DNA of 54,657 nt from Bacteroidota bacterium. Lineage in GTDB: Bacteria > Bacteroidota > Bacteroidia > NS11-12g > UBA955. Where the stretch lies: assembly GCA_027621365.1 (NCBI GenBank), contig JAQCBH010000005.1:1-54657 (forward strand), given 5' to 3'. Every line of letters begins with the position of its first letter. Position 1 is the first letter of the stretch. Shown one piece after another: positions 1 to 8,870 of this stretch. Under the pieces are notes generated by a model that saw only the letters and a list, made by a program, of their open reading frames with translations, had not been told where the DNA came from and made no database searches. The position numbers and the translations under genes are program-made.

Positions 1-264
1 GCCAAGGGAGACAATGGCTTGTACTACAAGTACAACAACATCAGCATCACCAAGGTGGGCAATGATCCCAATCTGGCTATGGCAAATATGGGCAATGGCA
101 TGTTCCATTTCACCATTATCCCTAGTACCTTCATGGCTGCCGACGTTCCTGCCGGTGTCAAATTGATTGGCTTGAAATTCCAAGTGGTTCGCAAGACCAT
201 TAAAAACTCAGACGATACGGTTGACGGTACCTATGAGTACATCTTCAACCCGAATTGCGAGTAA
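1..264 (+). CDS. C-terminal end of an unidentified, probably secreted protein (5'-truncated by the window)
   Basis: The reading frame is open from base 1 to the TAA at 262-264, so only the last 87 residues of a longer protein are present. The fragment is rich in Asn, Gly and aromatic residues (Tyr-Tyr-Lys-Tyr, then an Asn-Pro-Asn-Leu stretch) and ends Phe-Asn-Pro-Asn-Cys-Glu. This has the look of a beta-rich extracytoplasmic domain. No family could be recognised, and no type A or type B T9SS tail is evident. A Rho-independent terminator follows 17 bases after the stop. The family is unknown, but that it is coding is well supported by the uninterrupted frame and the terminator. Confidence 0.6.
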   Translation, partial: AKGDNGLYYKYNNISITKVGNDPNLAMANMGNGMFHFTIIPSTFMAADVPAGVKLIGLKFQVVRKTIKNSDDTVDGTYEYIFNPNCE

Positions 265-281
265 TTCTCCATGACGCCAAT

Positions 282-313
282 AAAAAAAGGCCCCGCTGCG
301 CGGGGCCTTTTTT
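282..313. terminator. Bidirectional intrinsic terminator
   Basis: A 9-bp G+C-rich stem (288-296 with 300-308, loop TGC) is flanked by seven A on the left and six T on the right, so it has a U-tract on either strand. It serves the truncated plus-strand gene and the convergent lysA, whose stop codon (312-314) overlaps its edge. Confidence 0.93.
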
Positions 314-1526
314 ATGTCCATTCGACCTCAATTTCGGTTCGCATCAGGTCTTCTAGCGTCTCTCTTCGGCGAATCAATTGCCATTGGCCTTTGTAATAAA
401 GGACTTCAGCGGGACGAAGTCGAGCGTTGTAGTTGTTACTCATGCTCATGCCATAGGCCCCGGCGTTATAGATAGCCAAAACATCCCCTTCGCGCACCTC
501 AGAAAGCTTTCTGTCATAGCCCAAGGTATCGGTTTCACAGATGTACCCCACCACACTGTACAAGCGAGGCGTACCCGAAGGATTGCTGATGTTTTCAATT
601 CGGTGAAAGGCATCGTAGAACATGGGGCGAATCAAATGGTTCTGCCCGCTATTCACGCCTACAAAGACCGTTGATGTGGTCTGCTTGATGACGTTGGCGC
701 TAACCAATAGCACACCCGATTCAGAAACGATGAACTTGCCCGGCTCGAACCAGAGTTCCAATTCCCGCCCATAACGCTCGCAGAAGGCCTGAAATGCTTC
801 AGAAATGCGCCTACCTGTATCTTGGATATCCGTGACGATGTCACCCTCCTTATACGGCACTTTGAATCCGCTGCCAAAATCCATGAATTGCAGATCTTTG
901 AATTCAGCGGCTGCATCAAACAGCAAGTCGGCACCTCTCAAGAAGACATCGGCATCCAAAATGTCAGAGCCCGTGTGCATGTGCAAGCCGTGAACCTGAA
1001 TGTTGTGGGATTCAGCCACCCTCAACACATGGCGAAGCTGGTAGATGCTGATGCCAAATTTGGAATCGATGTGCCCCACCGATATGTGGCTATGGCCCCC
1101 AGCCATGATGTGTGGATTCAATCGCAAGCAGCAGGGAACGGAAGCTCCATAATGGTGGCCAAATTGCTCCAAAATGGAAATATTGTCAATGTTGATGTGC
1201 ACACCCAATTCTACGGCTTGTTGGATCTCGGCGAAATCCACGCAGTTGGGCGTAAACATGATTTGATCAGGGGAATAGCCCGCACGAAGACCGAGCTGTA
1301 CCTCTTGAATGGACACAGCGTCCAAACCCGATCCTTGCTCGCGAAGCAATTTCAAGACATTCACATTGCTCAGCGCTTTCATGGCATAGTGAAGACGCAC
1401 ATTGACTCCGGGGAAGGCGTCTTTCAATTTGTGGTATTGTTCTACGATGCGCTCACCGTGATACGCGTATAAGGGTGTCCCAAACTTTTGGTCCGCCTCT
1501 AACAATTCTTTGGATTCTAATTGCAT
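312..1526 (-). CDS. lysA: Diaminopimelate decarboxylase
   Basis: PLP-dependent fold type III enzyme that decarboxylates meso-diaminopimelate to L-lysine, the last step of the DAP pathway, in the cytosol. The 404 residues match the family length. The alanine-racemase-like barrel carries the PLP lysine in the motif His-Tyr-Ala-Met-Lys (Lys50), and the conserved Ser-Lys-Phe-Gly-Ile follows near residue 155. The C-terminal beta domain holds Glu-Pro-Gly-Lys-Phe and Cys-Glu-Thr-Asp, the family's substrate-contacting Cys-Glu-x-x-Asp type motif, plus Tyr-Asn-Ala-Gly-Ala-Tyr. It lies 71 bp downstream of secDF, separated by a terminator. No clear TAnnTTTG element was found in that gap, so read-through from secDF may contribute to its expression. 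Confidence 0.95.
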   Translation of the reverse strand: MQLESKELLEADQKFGTPLYAYHGERIVEQYHKLKDAFPGVNVRLHYAMKALSNVNVLKLLREQGSGLDAVSIQEVQLGLRAGYSPDQIMFTPNCVDFAEIQQAVELGVHINIDNISILEQFGHHYGASVPCCLRLNPHIMAGGHSHISVGHIDSKFGISIYQLRHVLRVAESHNIQVHGLHMHTGSDILDADVFLRGADLLFDAAAEFKDLQFMDFGSGFKVPYKEGDIVTDIQDTGRRISEAFQAFCERYGRELELWFEPGKFIVSESGVLLVSANVIKQTTSTVFVGVNSGQNHLIRPMFYDAFHRIENISNPSGTPRLYSVVGYICETDTLGYDRKLSEVREGDVLAIYNAGAYGMSMSNNYNARLRPAEVLYYKGQWQLIRRRETLEDLMRTEIEVEWT

Positions 1527-1538
1527 GGATTTTGGGAT

Positions 1539-1572
1539 AAAAAAAAGGCGGGGTGTTTCATCACCCCGCCTT
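1539..1572 (-). terminator. Intrinsic terminator downstream of secDF
   Basis: An 11-bp stem (1545-1555 with 1562-1572, loop 1556-1561) is followed on the minus strand by a run of eight U (A tract 1539-1546). It ends the secDF transcript just before lysA. Confidence 0.93.
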
Positions 1573-1597
1573 CACGGCACCGGCCGTGAGCGGGTTA

Positions 1598-4534
1598 TTA
1601 CTGTTTCTTTTTAGAAGTGAAGTCTACAACGACAGGAGTTGCAATGCAGATAGAAGAATAAGTACCTACGATTACACCAATCAACAAAGCCATAGAGAAA
1701 CTCTTCAAGGCATCGCCTCCGAAGATGAACAAAATGGTCAATACCAAGAACACGGTTGCTGCCGTAACAATGGTACGACTCAATGTGCTGTTGATGGCAT
1801 CGTTGATCATTCCGGCGTTGTTCTTTTCCGTTCTGCGCTCAGTGAGGTACTCACGAATACGGTCAAATACAATCACCGTATCGTTGATGGAGTAACCCAA
1901 CAAGGTCAACAAGGCAGCAATCAAGTGCTGGTCAAATTCAGTGGGGAAAGGAACCACTCCGTCCAACATAGCGAAGACAGACAACACAATGGCTACGTCG
2001 TGAATCAAAGCCACCGTTGCACCCAAACCGTAGCTCACACTGCGGAATCGGAACATGATGTACAAGAAGATACCGGCAATGGCCAAAATCACCAAGAAGG
2101 CACTCTTGTTGCGTGTGCTGGTTGCGATAGCGGCACCCACTTTGGAACTGCTCAAGATGGGCCCTTCGCCATCGGCGTTTTTCACCATCTCAAATTTGCC
2201 ATCCAATGCCTTAACTACGTCTTGAGCCACCTTCTCACGAGCTTCACGAGAATCTTCGTTCAACAAATAAGTCGTTACAATGCGGAATTGACCTTCTGTA
2301 CCAAAGGTCTTCACCTCGTTGCTACTTTCGGCCAATGAAGCATTCAAAGTCTGCTTGATGTCTTCAGCATTGTAGTTCTTTTCAGGATTGAACTGAATGA
2401 TGTAGGCATTACCTCCTTTGAAATCGATACCTGTGCTGATACCACCCTTCATGATGAAGGTAATGGCACCCAAGGCGATGAAGGTCAAAGAACCGATATA
2501 GAAATAGCGACGCTTGCTGACAAAATCAAAGTTTGCCCCCTTCAAAAAACCGCGGTTCCAAGAAGTATCGAAAGCGATCTCTTTGCCAGCATCGGCACGG
2601 CGGTCCAACAACAAACGAGTGATGAACAGTGCTGTGAACAAGGAAGAGAAAATACCAATGACCAAGATCACGGCAAATCCGTAAACCGGACCAGCACCAG
2701 CGAAGGTCATCAAGAATCCAGCCAATAAGGTGGTGATGTTGGAGTCAATGATCGCACTCAAGGCATGCTTGAAACCATCGTTGATGGCTGATTTCAAGCC
2801 CTTACCTGCGCCCAATTCATCTTTGATACGCTCGTAAATCAGAACGTTGGCGTCAACCGCCATACCTACGGTCAAGATAATACCCGCCATACCAGGCAAG
2901 GTCAATGCAGCACCCAATGAAGACAACACACCCAAAATGATGAATACGTTACCCAATACGGCTACAATGGAGATCCAACCGGCACGGTTGTAATACAAGA
3001 TCATGAACAAAACGGTTGACAAGAAACCGAACAGCAAGGAATTCAAACCGCGCTGAATGGAAGCGTCACCCATAGATGGACCGACCACTTCACTCGCTAC
3101 AATGCGAGCAGGAGCAGGCAGTTTACCCGCTTTCAATACGTTGGCCAAATCTTGAGCTTCACGAATGTCAAAATTGCCACTGATTTGGGATTGACCACCG
3201 CCAATTTTCTCGTTCACAACAGGTGCAGAATAAACACGATCATCCAAAACGATGGCAATGAACTTACCTACGTTAGCACCGGTAACCTGAGCCCAGCGAG
3301 AGGCCGCGGTTGGGGTCATGGTCATGCTCACTTCCAATTGACCGGTTTGGTTGGTATTCTCACGAGCATCGGCGATGATGTTTTCATCGTCAGAAGAAAG
3401 GGCGGCATTGCCATCGCGATCGCGCTTCAGGAAGTAAACCAAGTACTCGTCAGAATTTTGGATTTCCTTGCCCTGGGCGTCGTATTCGGTGGGTTTCGCA
3501 CTGAAGGCAATCTTAACAGCAGGCTCCAATACAGATTGGTATTGAGGCTCAGCCAACATCTTAACCAAGCGGTCGCGATCGGCAGCCTTTACCACACACA
3601 TGGCCGAACCTTGGCCATTGCCATAAGTGCGGAGAATGCTGGCCAAAGGAGCACTGCTCATGTCTTCTGAGGTTTCAGCCACAGCAGCAGTGTCGATACC
3701 CGCTTCAGCTGTGGTATCTACTTCTACCATTGCATTGCCCATTTTGGAGGCTTTGTACAAATCGTTCAATATGCGAGCGGCCTCTTGGCTAGTGGCCGAA
3801 TTGCTGTAGACTTCGTAAAACTCCAATTTGGCGCTTTTTTCAACCAAGTCTTCCATACGACGAGGGTTGTCAACACCAGGCAATTCAACGCTAATGCGAC
3901 CTCCATCAACCTTTTGAATGGTTGGCTGGGTCACGTTGGATTGGTTGATACGCTTTTCAACTACCTCGTAAACGCGGCTGATGGCACTCTCGGTTTCTAC
4001 CTCGAGCATGTTTTTTACTTCCTCATCGCCCGATGAAGACTTGATGGTGCCGCGGTTTCCCTTGGCAAACACATAGGCAATTTTGCGATCGGCGTTTGAC
4101 TTTTTGAACTGCTCCATGAACACTTCAACATAATCGCCTCCTTTGTTGCGAATGATATCATCAGTAGCGGCAATGGCTTTCAACAAGCCCGCATCTTTGT
4201 TGTCGTTGGCCAATCCTTTGATGATGGCGCCTTTGTCGACTTCCAAAATGACATTCATACCGCCGCGCAAATCCAAACCGAGGTTCACCTCACGCTGTTT
4301 GCATTCAAAGTATGTGTAATTGGCAATGCCCAAGTTGTAGAACTCTTTGTTGCCCAAGCTATCGATGTAACGACGGTACATCTCTTTCTCGGAAAACCCG
4401 AGTTTGGCTTGCTTTTGAGCAAAAGAATGAGCTTGAGATTCAAAGCTTCTCGCTTTCCAAGTAAAGGAAAGTTGATACAAACAGGCCAAAGCCAACACGA
4501 GGGAAAAACCTACAATGGATTTATTTGTTTTCAT
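1598..4534 (-). CDS. secDF: Fused protein translocase subunit SecDF
   Basis: RND-type accessory of the Sec translocon that uses the proton gradient to pull exported proteins out of SecYEG. At 978 residues it is the Bacteroidota single-chain fusion. The N-terminal half is SecD: a first membrane segment near 7-25, the periplasmic P1 start Gly-Leu-Asp-Leu-Arg-Gly-Gly at 86-92, and six-helix bundle residues from about 495 with the conserved Val-Asp-Ala-Asn-Val-Leu-Ile at 560-566. The SecF half starts near 665 with Gly-Ile-Asp-Phe-Lys-Gly-Gly at about 702 and Asn-Asp-Thr-Val-Ile-Val-Phe-Asp-Arg near 885. Both proton-relay Asp regions are present. The large insert around 265-300 is rich in Thr, Ala and Glu and probably lies in the periplasmic domain. 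It has its own promoter and terminator. Confidence 0.96.
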   Translation of the reverse strand: MKTNKSIVGFSLVLALACLYQLSFTWKARSFESQAHSFAQKQAKLGFSEKEMYRRYIDSLGNKEFYNLGIANYTYFECKQREVNLGLDLRGGMNVILEVDKGAIIKGLANDNKDAGLLKAIAATDDIIRNKGGDYVEVFMEQFKKSNADRKIAYVFAKGNRGTIKSSSGDEEVKNMLEVETESAISRVYEVVEKRINQSNVTQPTIQKVDGGRISVELPGVDNPRRMEDLVEKSAKLEFYEVYSNSATSQEAARILNDLYKASKMGNAMVEVDTTAEAGIDTAAVAETSEDMSSAPLASILRTYGNGQGSAMCVVKAADRDRLVKMLAEPQYQSVLEPAVKIAFSAKPTEYDAQGKEIQNSDEYLVYFLKRDRDGNAALSSDDENIIADARENTNQTGQLEVSMTMTPTAASRWAQVTGANVGKFIAIVLDDRVYSAPVVNEKIGGGQSQISGNFDIREAQDLANVLKAGKLPAPARIVASEVVGPSMGDASIQRGLNSLLFGFLSTVLFMILYYNRAGWISIVAVLGNVFIILGVLSSLGAALTLPGMAGIILTVGMAVDANVLIYERIKDELGAGKGLKSAINDGFKHALSAIIDSNITTLLAGFLMTFAGAGPVYGFAVILVIGIFSSLFTALFITRLLLDRRADAGKEIAFDTSWNRGFLKGANFDFVSKRRYFYIGSLTFIALGAITFIMKGGISTGIDFKGGNAYIIQFNPEKNYNAEDIKQTLNASLAESSNEVKTFGTEGQFRIVTTYLLNEDSREAREKVAQDVVKALDGKFEMVKNADGEGPILSSSKVGAAIATSTRNKSAFLVILAIAGIFLYIMFRFRSVSYGLGATVALIHDVAIVLSVFAMLDGVVPFPTEFDQHLIAALLTLLGYSINDTVIVFDRIREYLTERRTEKNNAGMINDAINSTLSRTIVTAATVFLVLTILFIFGGDALKSFSMALLIGVIVGTYSSICIATPVVVDFTSKKKQ

Positions 4535-4566
4535 TTGAGTTGTTCAGACAGAATAAATACGGGTCG

Positions 4567-4574
4567 CGAAAATA
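4567..4574 (-). promoter_or_regulatory. Putative -7 element of the secDF promoter
   Basis: TATTTTCG on the minus strand resembles the Bacteroidota TAnnTTTG element with one change (TTCG). It sits 32 bases before the secDF ATG and would give a leader of about 27 bases. A well-spaced -33 TTTG is not obvious. Confidence 0.4.
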
Positions 4575-4610
4575 AGCAAAAAATGCTTCCAAAACGGCGG
4601 TAAATCGCGT

Positions 4611-5549
4611 CTAATCGAGATTTTTAATAGCTATTGCTATCGAATCGAGATTTTGGTTTCGCATGCAATGGAAATGACCTTTCGGACAGTGCGAATAGCC
4701 AAATTTGCTACAGGGTCTGCAGGACAAATCAGAAACTTGGTGATGCTGAACCACAGAACCGCCCCATTGACCTGGAGACAGTCCAAATTGCGGAGATGTA
4801 TTTCCCCAAATGACGTGAAGCGGGGTGTGTAGAGCTGCTGCCCAATGAGCCATACCCGTATCGCCCGAAATCACTTGTGCCGCACCCGCTAGAATGGAGG
4901 CTGATTCTCTCAACCCCTGGGCGCAGCAGATTTCGGCGTTCACGCTGGAGTTCAGGCCCCTAGCGATTTCCATCGCTTTTTCTTCATCAGCCGCACTTCC
5001 CAACAAGACCCAGTGACCTCCTAGTTGATTCATCAGGGCAGTGGCCATCTCGTTGGGCATTTGTTTGGTCACATAGGTTCCACCTAGCACCCACACACGA
5101 TAATTGTTGGGTTTGCTTAATCGTTCAATACCGGGCCAAGGGCCCAAATCAACGGGAAGTTCACTCATCAGCGGTCGAACCGTTTGCATCAAGCGATCCT
5201 TCACCAAACGCACTTGCTTGAAACGCGAAGGAAGAGGTAGCCTTTTCCAAATTTCTTTGGGCATGCGGTATACCGTCGCCGGCCATAACGCCAGGCACAC
5301 TGAGTGAGAACGAATGTTGTTGTGGGCATCGACAATTGCATCAAAGCCTTGTTGGCGAAGTTCTCCAATAATGCCCGTCGACTCCCAAGAGTAAACGGCA
5401 TGCACGGACTCATGATTCTCAAACATGGAAGCATGCACACGTTTGGTCAGAAGATGAACTTCATGGCCAGATTGATTCAGCATTCTCAAAACCGGCTCAA
5501 CCAAGATCAGATCGCCAATGGCTCCAAATCGAATGAGCAGGATCTTCAT
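4611..5549 (-). CDS. Glycosyltransferase family 9 protein (heptosyltransferase-like)
   Basis: Probable inner-membrane-associated GT-B glycosyltransferase acting on lipopolysaccharide core or another surface glycan. The first residues (Lys-Ile-Leu-Leu-Ile-Arg-Phe-Gly-Ala-Ile-Gly-Asp) are the GT9 N-terminal nucleotide-sugar fold signature. Gly-Asp-Thr-Gly-Met-Ala-His followed by Ala-Ala-Ala-Leu is the conserved family donor-site region, at about residues 232-244. The C-terminus has the Cys-rich end seen in many Bacteroidota GT9 enzymes, with five Cys between about 276 and 298. The gene is last in the overlapping purL-polX run, and its ATG overlaps the polX stop as ATGA. The sugar and acceptor cannot be told from sequence. 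Confidence 0.88.
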   Translation of the reverse strand: MKILLIRFGAIGDLILVEPVLRMLNQSGHEVHLLTKRVHASMFENHESVHAVYSWESTGIIGELRQQGFDAIVDAHNNIRSHSVCLALWPATVYRMPKEIWKRLPLPSRFKQVRLVKDRLMQTVRPLMSELPVDLGPWPGIERLSKPNNYRVWVLGGTYVTKQMPNEMATALMNQLGGHWVLLGSAADEEKAMEIARGLNSSVNAEICCAQGLRESASILAGAAQVISGDTGMAHWAAALHTPLHVIWGNTSPQFGLSPGQWGGSVVQHHQVSDLSCRPCSKFGYSHCPKGHFHCMRNQNLDSIAIAIKNLD

Positions 5550-7183
5550 GGGCGCTTTGATTTTTGGGCCTCGAGATAGGCCGAAAATTCATTCAAACTC
5601 AAGGCATTCAAGGTAAATTCTTTGACCAATCCGCCTTTGGCCGCTGACAAGACACCCCATTGCATGTCTTTCAAACCCGATTGTTCATGGGCATCGGGGT
5701 TGATGGACAAGTAAACACCCTTTTTCTGTGCATAATCGATGTAACGCCAATCCATATCCAATCGATAGGGATGAGCATTGATCTCGATGGCCACCCCATT
5801 GTGAGCGCAGGCATCGATGATCCTGTGATGATCTACGGGATAGCCCGAGCGCATCAGCAACAATCGACCTGTCATATGACCCAAAATAGTGGTGTATGGA
5901 TTCTCAATGGCCCGAATCAAGCGCTGCATGGCTCGGTCCAAATCCATCTTTAACACCGCGTGAATGGAGGCCACCACAAAATCCAATTCGGCCAAGACTT
6001 CATCTTCGTAATCCAATTGACCATCGAGCAGAATATCGCTTTCAATGCCTTTGAATATGCGCACATTACCAGGTTGGGCATTCCACTGATCCACTTCGGC
6101 CGCTTGCTGACGCAATCGCTCGACTGACAGCCCTCCGGCATACGAAGCAGTTTTGGAATGATCACAGACTCCAAAGTAGTCCAATCCCAAAGCAGCGGTT
6201 GCCTTGGCCATTTCTTGCAGGGAATTCAAGCCGTCGCTGTATTGGGTGTGGTTGTGCAGGGTTCCTCGCAAATGCTCAAAAGCTATTGGAGTACCTTGAA
6301 CGTATTCAAATTCTCCTCGCCCTTCGCGTTGCCAAACAGGGATATAGCTCTTCCCTAAACGCTCATAAGTCTCTCTTTCTGAGCCTGCCCACTTGGTGGA
6401 ATCATAACCCAATTGCTGCAAATGGGACCCCTCCGAGCTACTCTCGAACAACTCCCTATCAAATTGATCGGGGGCCACTATTCTATGACGGTAGCGCACC
6501 CCGTTTTCGTCTTCCCAGTGAAATTCATTGGCCTCTTCACTCACGACCCAGGCCTCGTTGTCCAAGAGTGGTCGAATGCTGCTGTCGCTTATAAAATCCA
6601 ACTGCTCTAAGGTATCACAATGACGAGCCAAAGGGCCGGACCAAGCATGTTGTCCTCCCAAGGCCTGTGCATTAGCCAACCATTTGGTTGCCAATGAATA
6701 AGCACGGGCAAAATGAACCTGACCCGCTGATGCCATCTGAAATTCAATGGCTTTGATCAAATCTGCTTGGGTCTTTGAACCAAATCCCGACCACTCTACC
6801 AATCGATTTTCTCGACAGGCGTCAAGGAGTTCTTCCACCGAATCAACTCCGTGCTCTTGCCACAAGGCTTTGACCTTTTTCGGACCTAAACCTTTTAGTC
6901 CCAACATACCCAATACTCCTGAAGGGGTGCGCTCGACCAAGGCATTCAAGGCCTGAAAGTCTTGAAATTCCAACAACTCTTGAATGGCTTGAACCACTGA
7001 TTTGCCTACACCCGGCAAGGCCAACAAATCCTCTCCTTTCATTTCAGAAAAAGGTTGTTTGATTTTCTTCAAATTGAAGGCAGCTGATGAAAAAGCCCGC
7101 AATTTGAAGGGATTTTCATCGTGCAATTCGCCCAACTTGGCGTACAAGTTCAAGCGACTTAAAACGGAGGCATTGTCCATCAT
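5546..7183 (-). CDS. PolX-family DNA polymerase/PHP phosphoesterase, polymerase site degenerate
   Basis: The protein has the PolX plus PHP layout of bacterial repair proteins (545 residues with this start). Helix-hairpin-helix segments lie near 52-75 (Leu-Pro-Gly-Val-Gly-Lys) and 95-110 (Gly-Leu-Gly-Pro-Lys-Lys). A palm-like region follows at 180-260. The C-terminal PHP domain keeps its metal ligands: His-Asn-His at 310-312, Asp-His at 341-342, Glu at about 381, His at about 408, His at about 436 and Asp-Ala-His at 497-499. The usual Gly-Asp-x-Asp of the nucleotidyltransferase reads Glu-Gln-Leu-Asp, and the third catalytic Asp position appears to be Arg, so polymerase activity is doubtful while nuclease/phosphoesterase activity is plausible. 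The start at 7183 gives an ATGA overlap with the upstream gene; an upstream start at 7213 is also open. Confidence 0.85.
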   Translation of the reverse strand: MMDNASVLSRLNLYAKLGELHDENPFKLRAFSSAAFNLKKIKQPFSEMKGEDLLALPGVGKSVVQAIQELLEFQDFQALNALVERTPSGVLGMLGLKGLGPKKVKALWQEHGVDSVEELLDACRENRLVEWSGFGSKTQADLIKAIEFQMASAGQVHFARAYSLATKWLANAQALGGQHAWSGPLARHCDTLEQLDFISDSSIRPLLDNEAWVVSEEANEFHWEDENGVRYRHRIVAPDQFDRELFESSSEGSHLQQLGYDSTKWAGSERETYERLGKSYIPVWQREGRGEFEYVQGTPIAFEHLRGTLHNHTQYSDGLNSLQEMAKATAALGLDYFGVCDHSKTASYAGGLSVERLRQQAAEVDQWNAQPGNVRIFKGIESDILLDGQLDYEDEVLAELDFVVASIHAVLKMDLDRAMQRLIRAIENPYTTILGHMTGRLLLMRSGYPVDHHRIIDACAHNGVAIEINAHPYRLDMDWRYIDYAQKKGVYLSINPDAHEQSGLKDMQWGVLSAAKGGLVKEFTLNALSLNEFSAYLEAQKSKRP

Positions 7184-7701
7184 GGCTGGGGTTCCTCCTC
7201 CCGAAGGGACCAATTGGCTCTGAATTCTTGAATTTCTCCAGAGGAAACGGCAGCATCAAAATCAACCCAAAAAACCGTATTGGGAATGTCGGCTTTTAAA
7301 AAGAGAACCTGAGCCCAGGGGGTCGATCCATCTGAATTTTTGCTTTTTAGAGGGACCAAGTCGGTACCCAAAATGAGCAAAGAATGCCCAGCATAGGAAG
7401 ACGGCAATTTGGCCAAATTAAAATCTCCGCTTCCAAAAAAACTGGCATACAAACCCTTACCTGTAGCCGTATCGTATGGCAGAGGCTGATCGGGCCAGCG
7501 GGTTTTTCGAATGGCGTCGATGTGCGCAAATTCGGCCCCCTCACCCAAGCTTGATACCCCAATTATGGCAGTATCCCCACAGCCAATTTCAACTTCAACT
7601 TTTGAACCTTCGACGTCGAATTCCCTATCGACTTGTTCCTCCACTTGGGCACAAAGGGGCCCCACCATGAGTGCGATTGCCAAAAACGTCAGAAGGCGCA
7701 T
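7180..7701 (-). CDS. Secreted protein of unknown function (173 residues)
   Basis: The N-terminus is a clean Sec signal peptide (Met-Arg-Leu-Leu, a hydrophobic core, then Leu-Cys-Ala-Gln with cleavage probably before Gln19). The mature part is about 155 residues with no membrane segment. It is rich in Asp, Ser and Gly and contains a Cys-Gly-Asp-Thr-Ala-Ile stretch near residue 41 and hydrophobic strands spaced as in a beta-sandwich. I do not recognise the family. The gene lies 23 bases after the FAD oxidoreductase and shares an ATGA junction with polX. A well-formed promoter sits directly upstream inside the previous gene. The Cys of Leu-Cys-Ala-Gln is not a good lipobox, so a soluble periplasmic or secreted protein is more likely than a lipoprotein. 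Confidence 0.8.
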   Translation of the reverse strand: MRLLTFLAIALMVGPLCAQVEEQVDREFDVEGSKVEVEIGCGDTAIIGVSSLGEGAEFAHIDAIRKTRWPDQPLPYDTATGKGLYASFFGSGDFNLAKLPSSYAGHSLLILGTDLVPLKSKNSDGSTPWAQVLFLKADIPNTVFWVDFDAAVSSGEIQEFRANWSLREEEPQP

Positions 7702-7705
7702 GTTG

Positions 7706-7737
7706 CGAATGTACTTTTTGAACCTTAGCTGAGCAAA
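7706..7737 (-). promoter_or_regulatory. Promoter of the 173-residue secreted protein gene
   Basis: On the minus strand TTTG (734-737 of the 7 kb block, i.e. 7734-7737) is followed after exactly 20 bases by TACATTCG (7706-7713), close to the Bacteroidota -33/-7 consensus. Only 4 bases separate it from the ATG at 7701, so the transcript may be leaderless. It overlaps the end of the upstream oxidoreductase gene. Confidence 0.65.
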
Positions 7738-8870
7738 CGGCTCACACCCTGAGCTACCTCAGAACTCAAGGCCACCCCCATACCGCCCATTCGAACGGCC
7801 AAATACAATCCAGGGGCTCGCTGTTGCACAATGGGCTCACGGGATTCTCCCATGGCCATGATTCCCGACCACTGCTCTTGGATGCTAAACTCTTGACCGG
7901 GCACCAAAACCTCTTTCAAATAGTTCAACAAGTGATTTCTGATCGCGGTATTTTCTTCAGAATGAAGGGTTTCTTCTTTGGCAAAATCCAAATTTCTCCC
8001 CCCGCCTAGGAGCAAGCGAGTACCCAAAGTACGGACATACAAATAACCCTGATCCGCATGAAAAATGCCTCGAAAGGACAAATCGGGCATGGCCGAGGTG
8101 ACGAGTATTTGGCCTCTCGCGGGTTTGAGGTCCACCTCTTCATGGAGCAGCTGGGTATACGCATTCGTGCACAAGACCAGTTCACGAGCTTTCAAGGACA
8201 ATCCCGATTCCAATTCCAGCATCCAAGAATGGGATTCGGTAGGTTCCATATGGCTGACGGCTTGACCTTCGTAGTATTCAACACCCAGCGAAATGGCTTT
8301 GTTTCGAACCGAACGCAGCAGCAAATGCGATTGTATGGCCCCTTCTTGAGAAGCAAAAATGGCTTGGGAGGCGATGCGCATGCCCAATGATTGACTGGAG
8401 CGAATCTGGAAGGGAGAAATTCCTGAAACCGATTTCAAATCCTGGTTCCACTCATCCAACTGCTGAATGACGGCTTGTGCTTCTGTTTCCGTTTGGAAAA
8501 GCTCCCATCCGCCAGATGCCTCAAAGCCTAATGCGGCATCACCGAATTCCTCGCGAAGACTGACCAGCCCTTCAAAACGGCGGCGGTACAACTCAATGGC
8601 CTGGCTGCGGCTGCTTCGGCGGGCCTCATCGATCAATTCTCCTGCTGAGCCGTAGCAAGCAAAACCGGCATTGCGCCAGCTAGCTGACCATAAAAATGGA
8701 GATTGGTCCAGTACCCAAACTTCACGCTTGGGAAATTTCTCTTTCAGACGAATGGAGGTCAATAGGCCCACTAGGCCTCCTCCAACGATGACAATGTCTG
8801 CCCGTTCCAAGTGCCTTTTTACCCAAAAACTGGGCTCAGACAGGGGCAGAGATTGAAAATTTTTAGGCAT
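7725..8870 (-). CDS. FAD-dependent oxidoreductase, glycine/D-amino acid oxidase (DadA-like) family
   Basis: A cytosolic or membrane-peripheral flavoenzyme of the DAO superfamily that would oxidise an amine or amino acid substrate. The Rossmann dinucleotide motif Gly-Gly-Gly-Leu-Val-Gly lies at about 31-36 and is followed after a helix by an acidic strand end (Val-Leu-Asp) for ribose binding. Arg-Gly-Gln-Ile-Leu-Val-Thr near 257 and the late Gly-Met-Gly-Val-Ala-Leu-Ser segment fit the family's second FAD-contact region. The length of 381 residues is normal. It starts inside the end of purL (8-base overlap) and is probably cotranscribed with it. The substrate cannot be assigned. Confidence 0.85.
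   Translation of the reverse strand: MPKNFQSLPLSEPSFWVKRHLERADIVIVGGGLVGLLTSIRLKEKFPKREVWVLDQSPFLWSASWRNAGFACYGSAGELIDEARRSSRSQAIELYRRRFEGLVSLREEFGDAALGFEASGGWELFQTETEAQAVIQQLDEWNQDLKSVSGISPFQIRSSQSLGMRIASQAIFASQEGAIQSHLLLRSVRNKAISLGVEYYEGQAVSHMEPTESHSWMLELESGLSLKARELVLCTNAYTQLLHEEVDLKPARGQILVTSAMPDLSFRGIFHADQGYLYVRTLGTRLLLGGGRNLDFAKEETLHSEENTAIRNHLLNYLKEVLVPGQEFSIQEQWSGIMAMGESREPIVQQRAPGLYLAVRMGGMGVALSSEVAQGVSRLLS

Noticed and set aside
822-1472. Long open frame on the plus strand opposite lysA
   Set aside because: It lies fully within a gene with all its family motifs, has no recognisable domain and no promoter; it is a mirror frame of the codon pattern.
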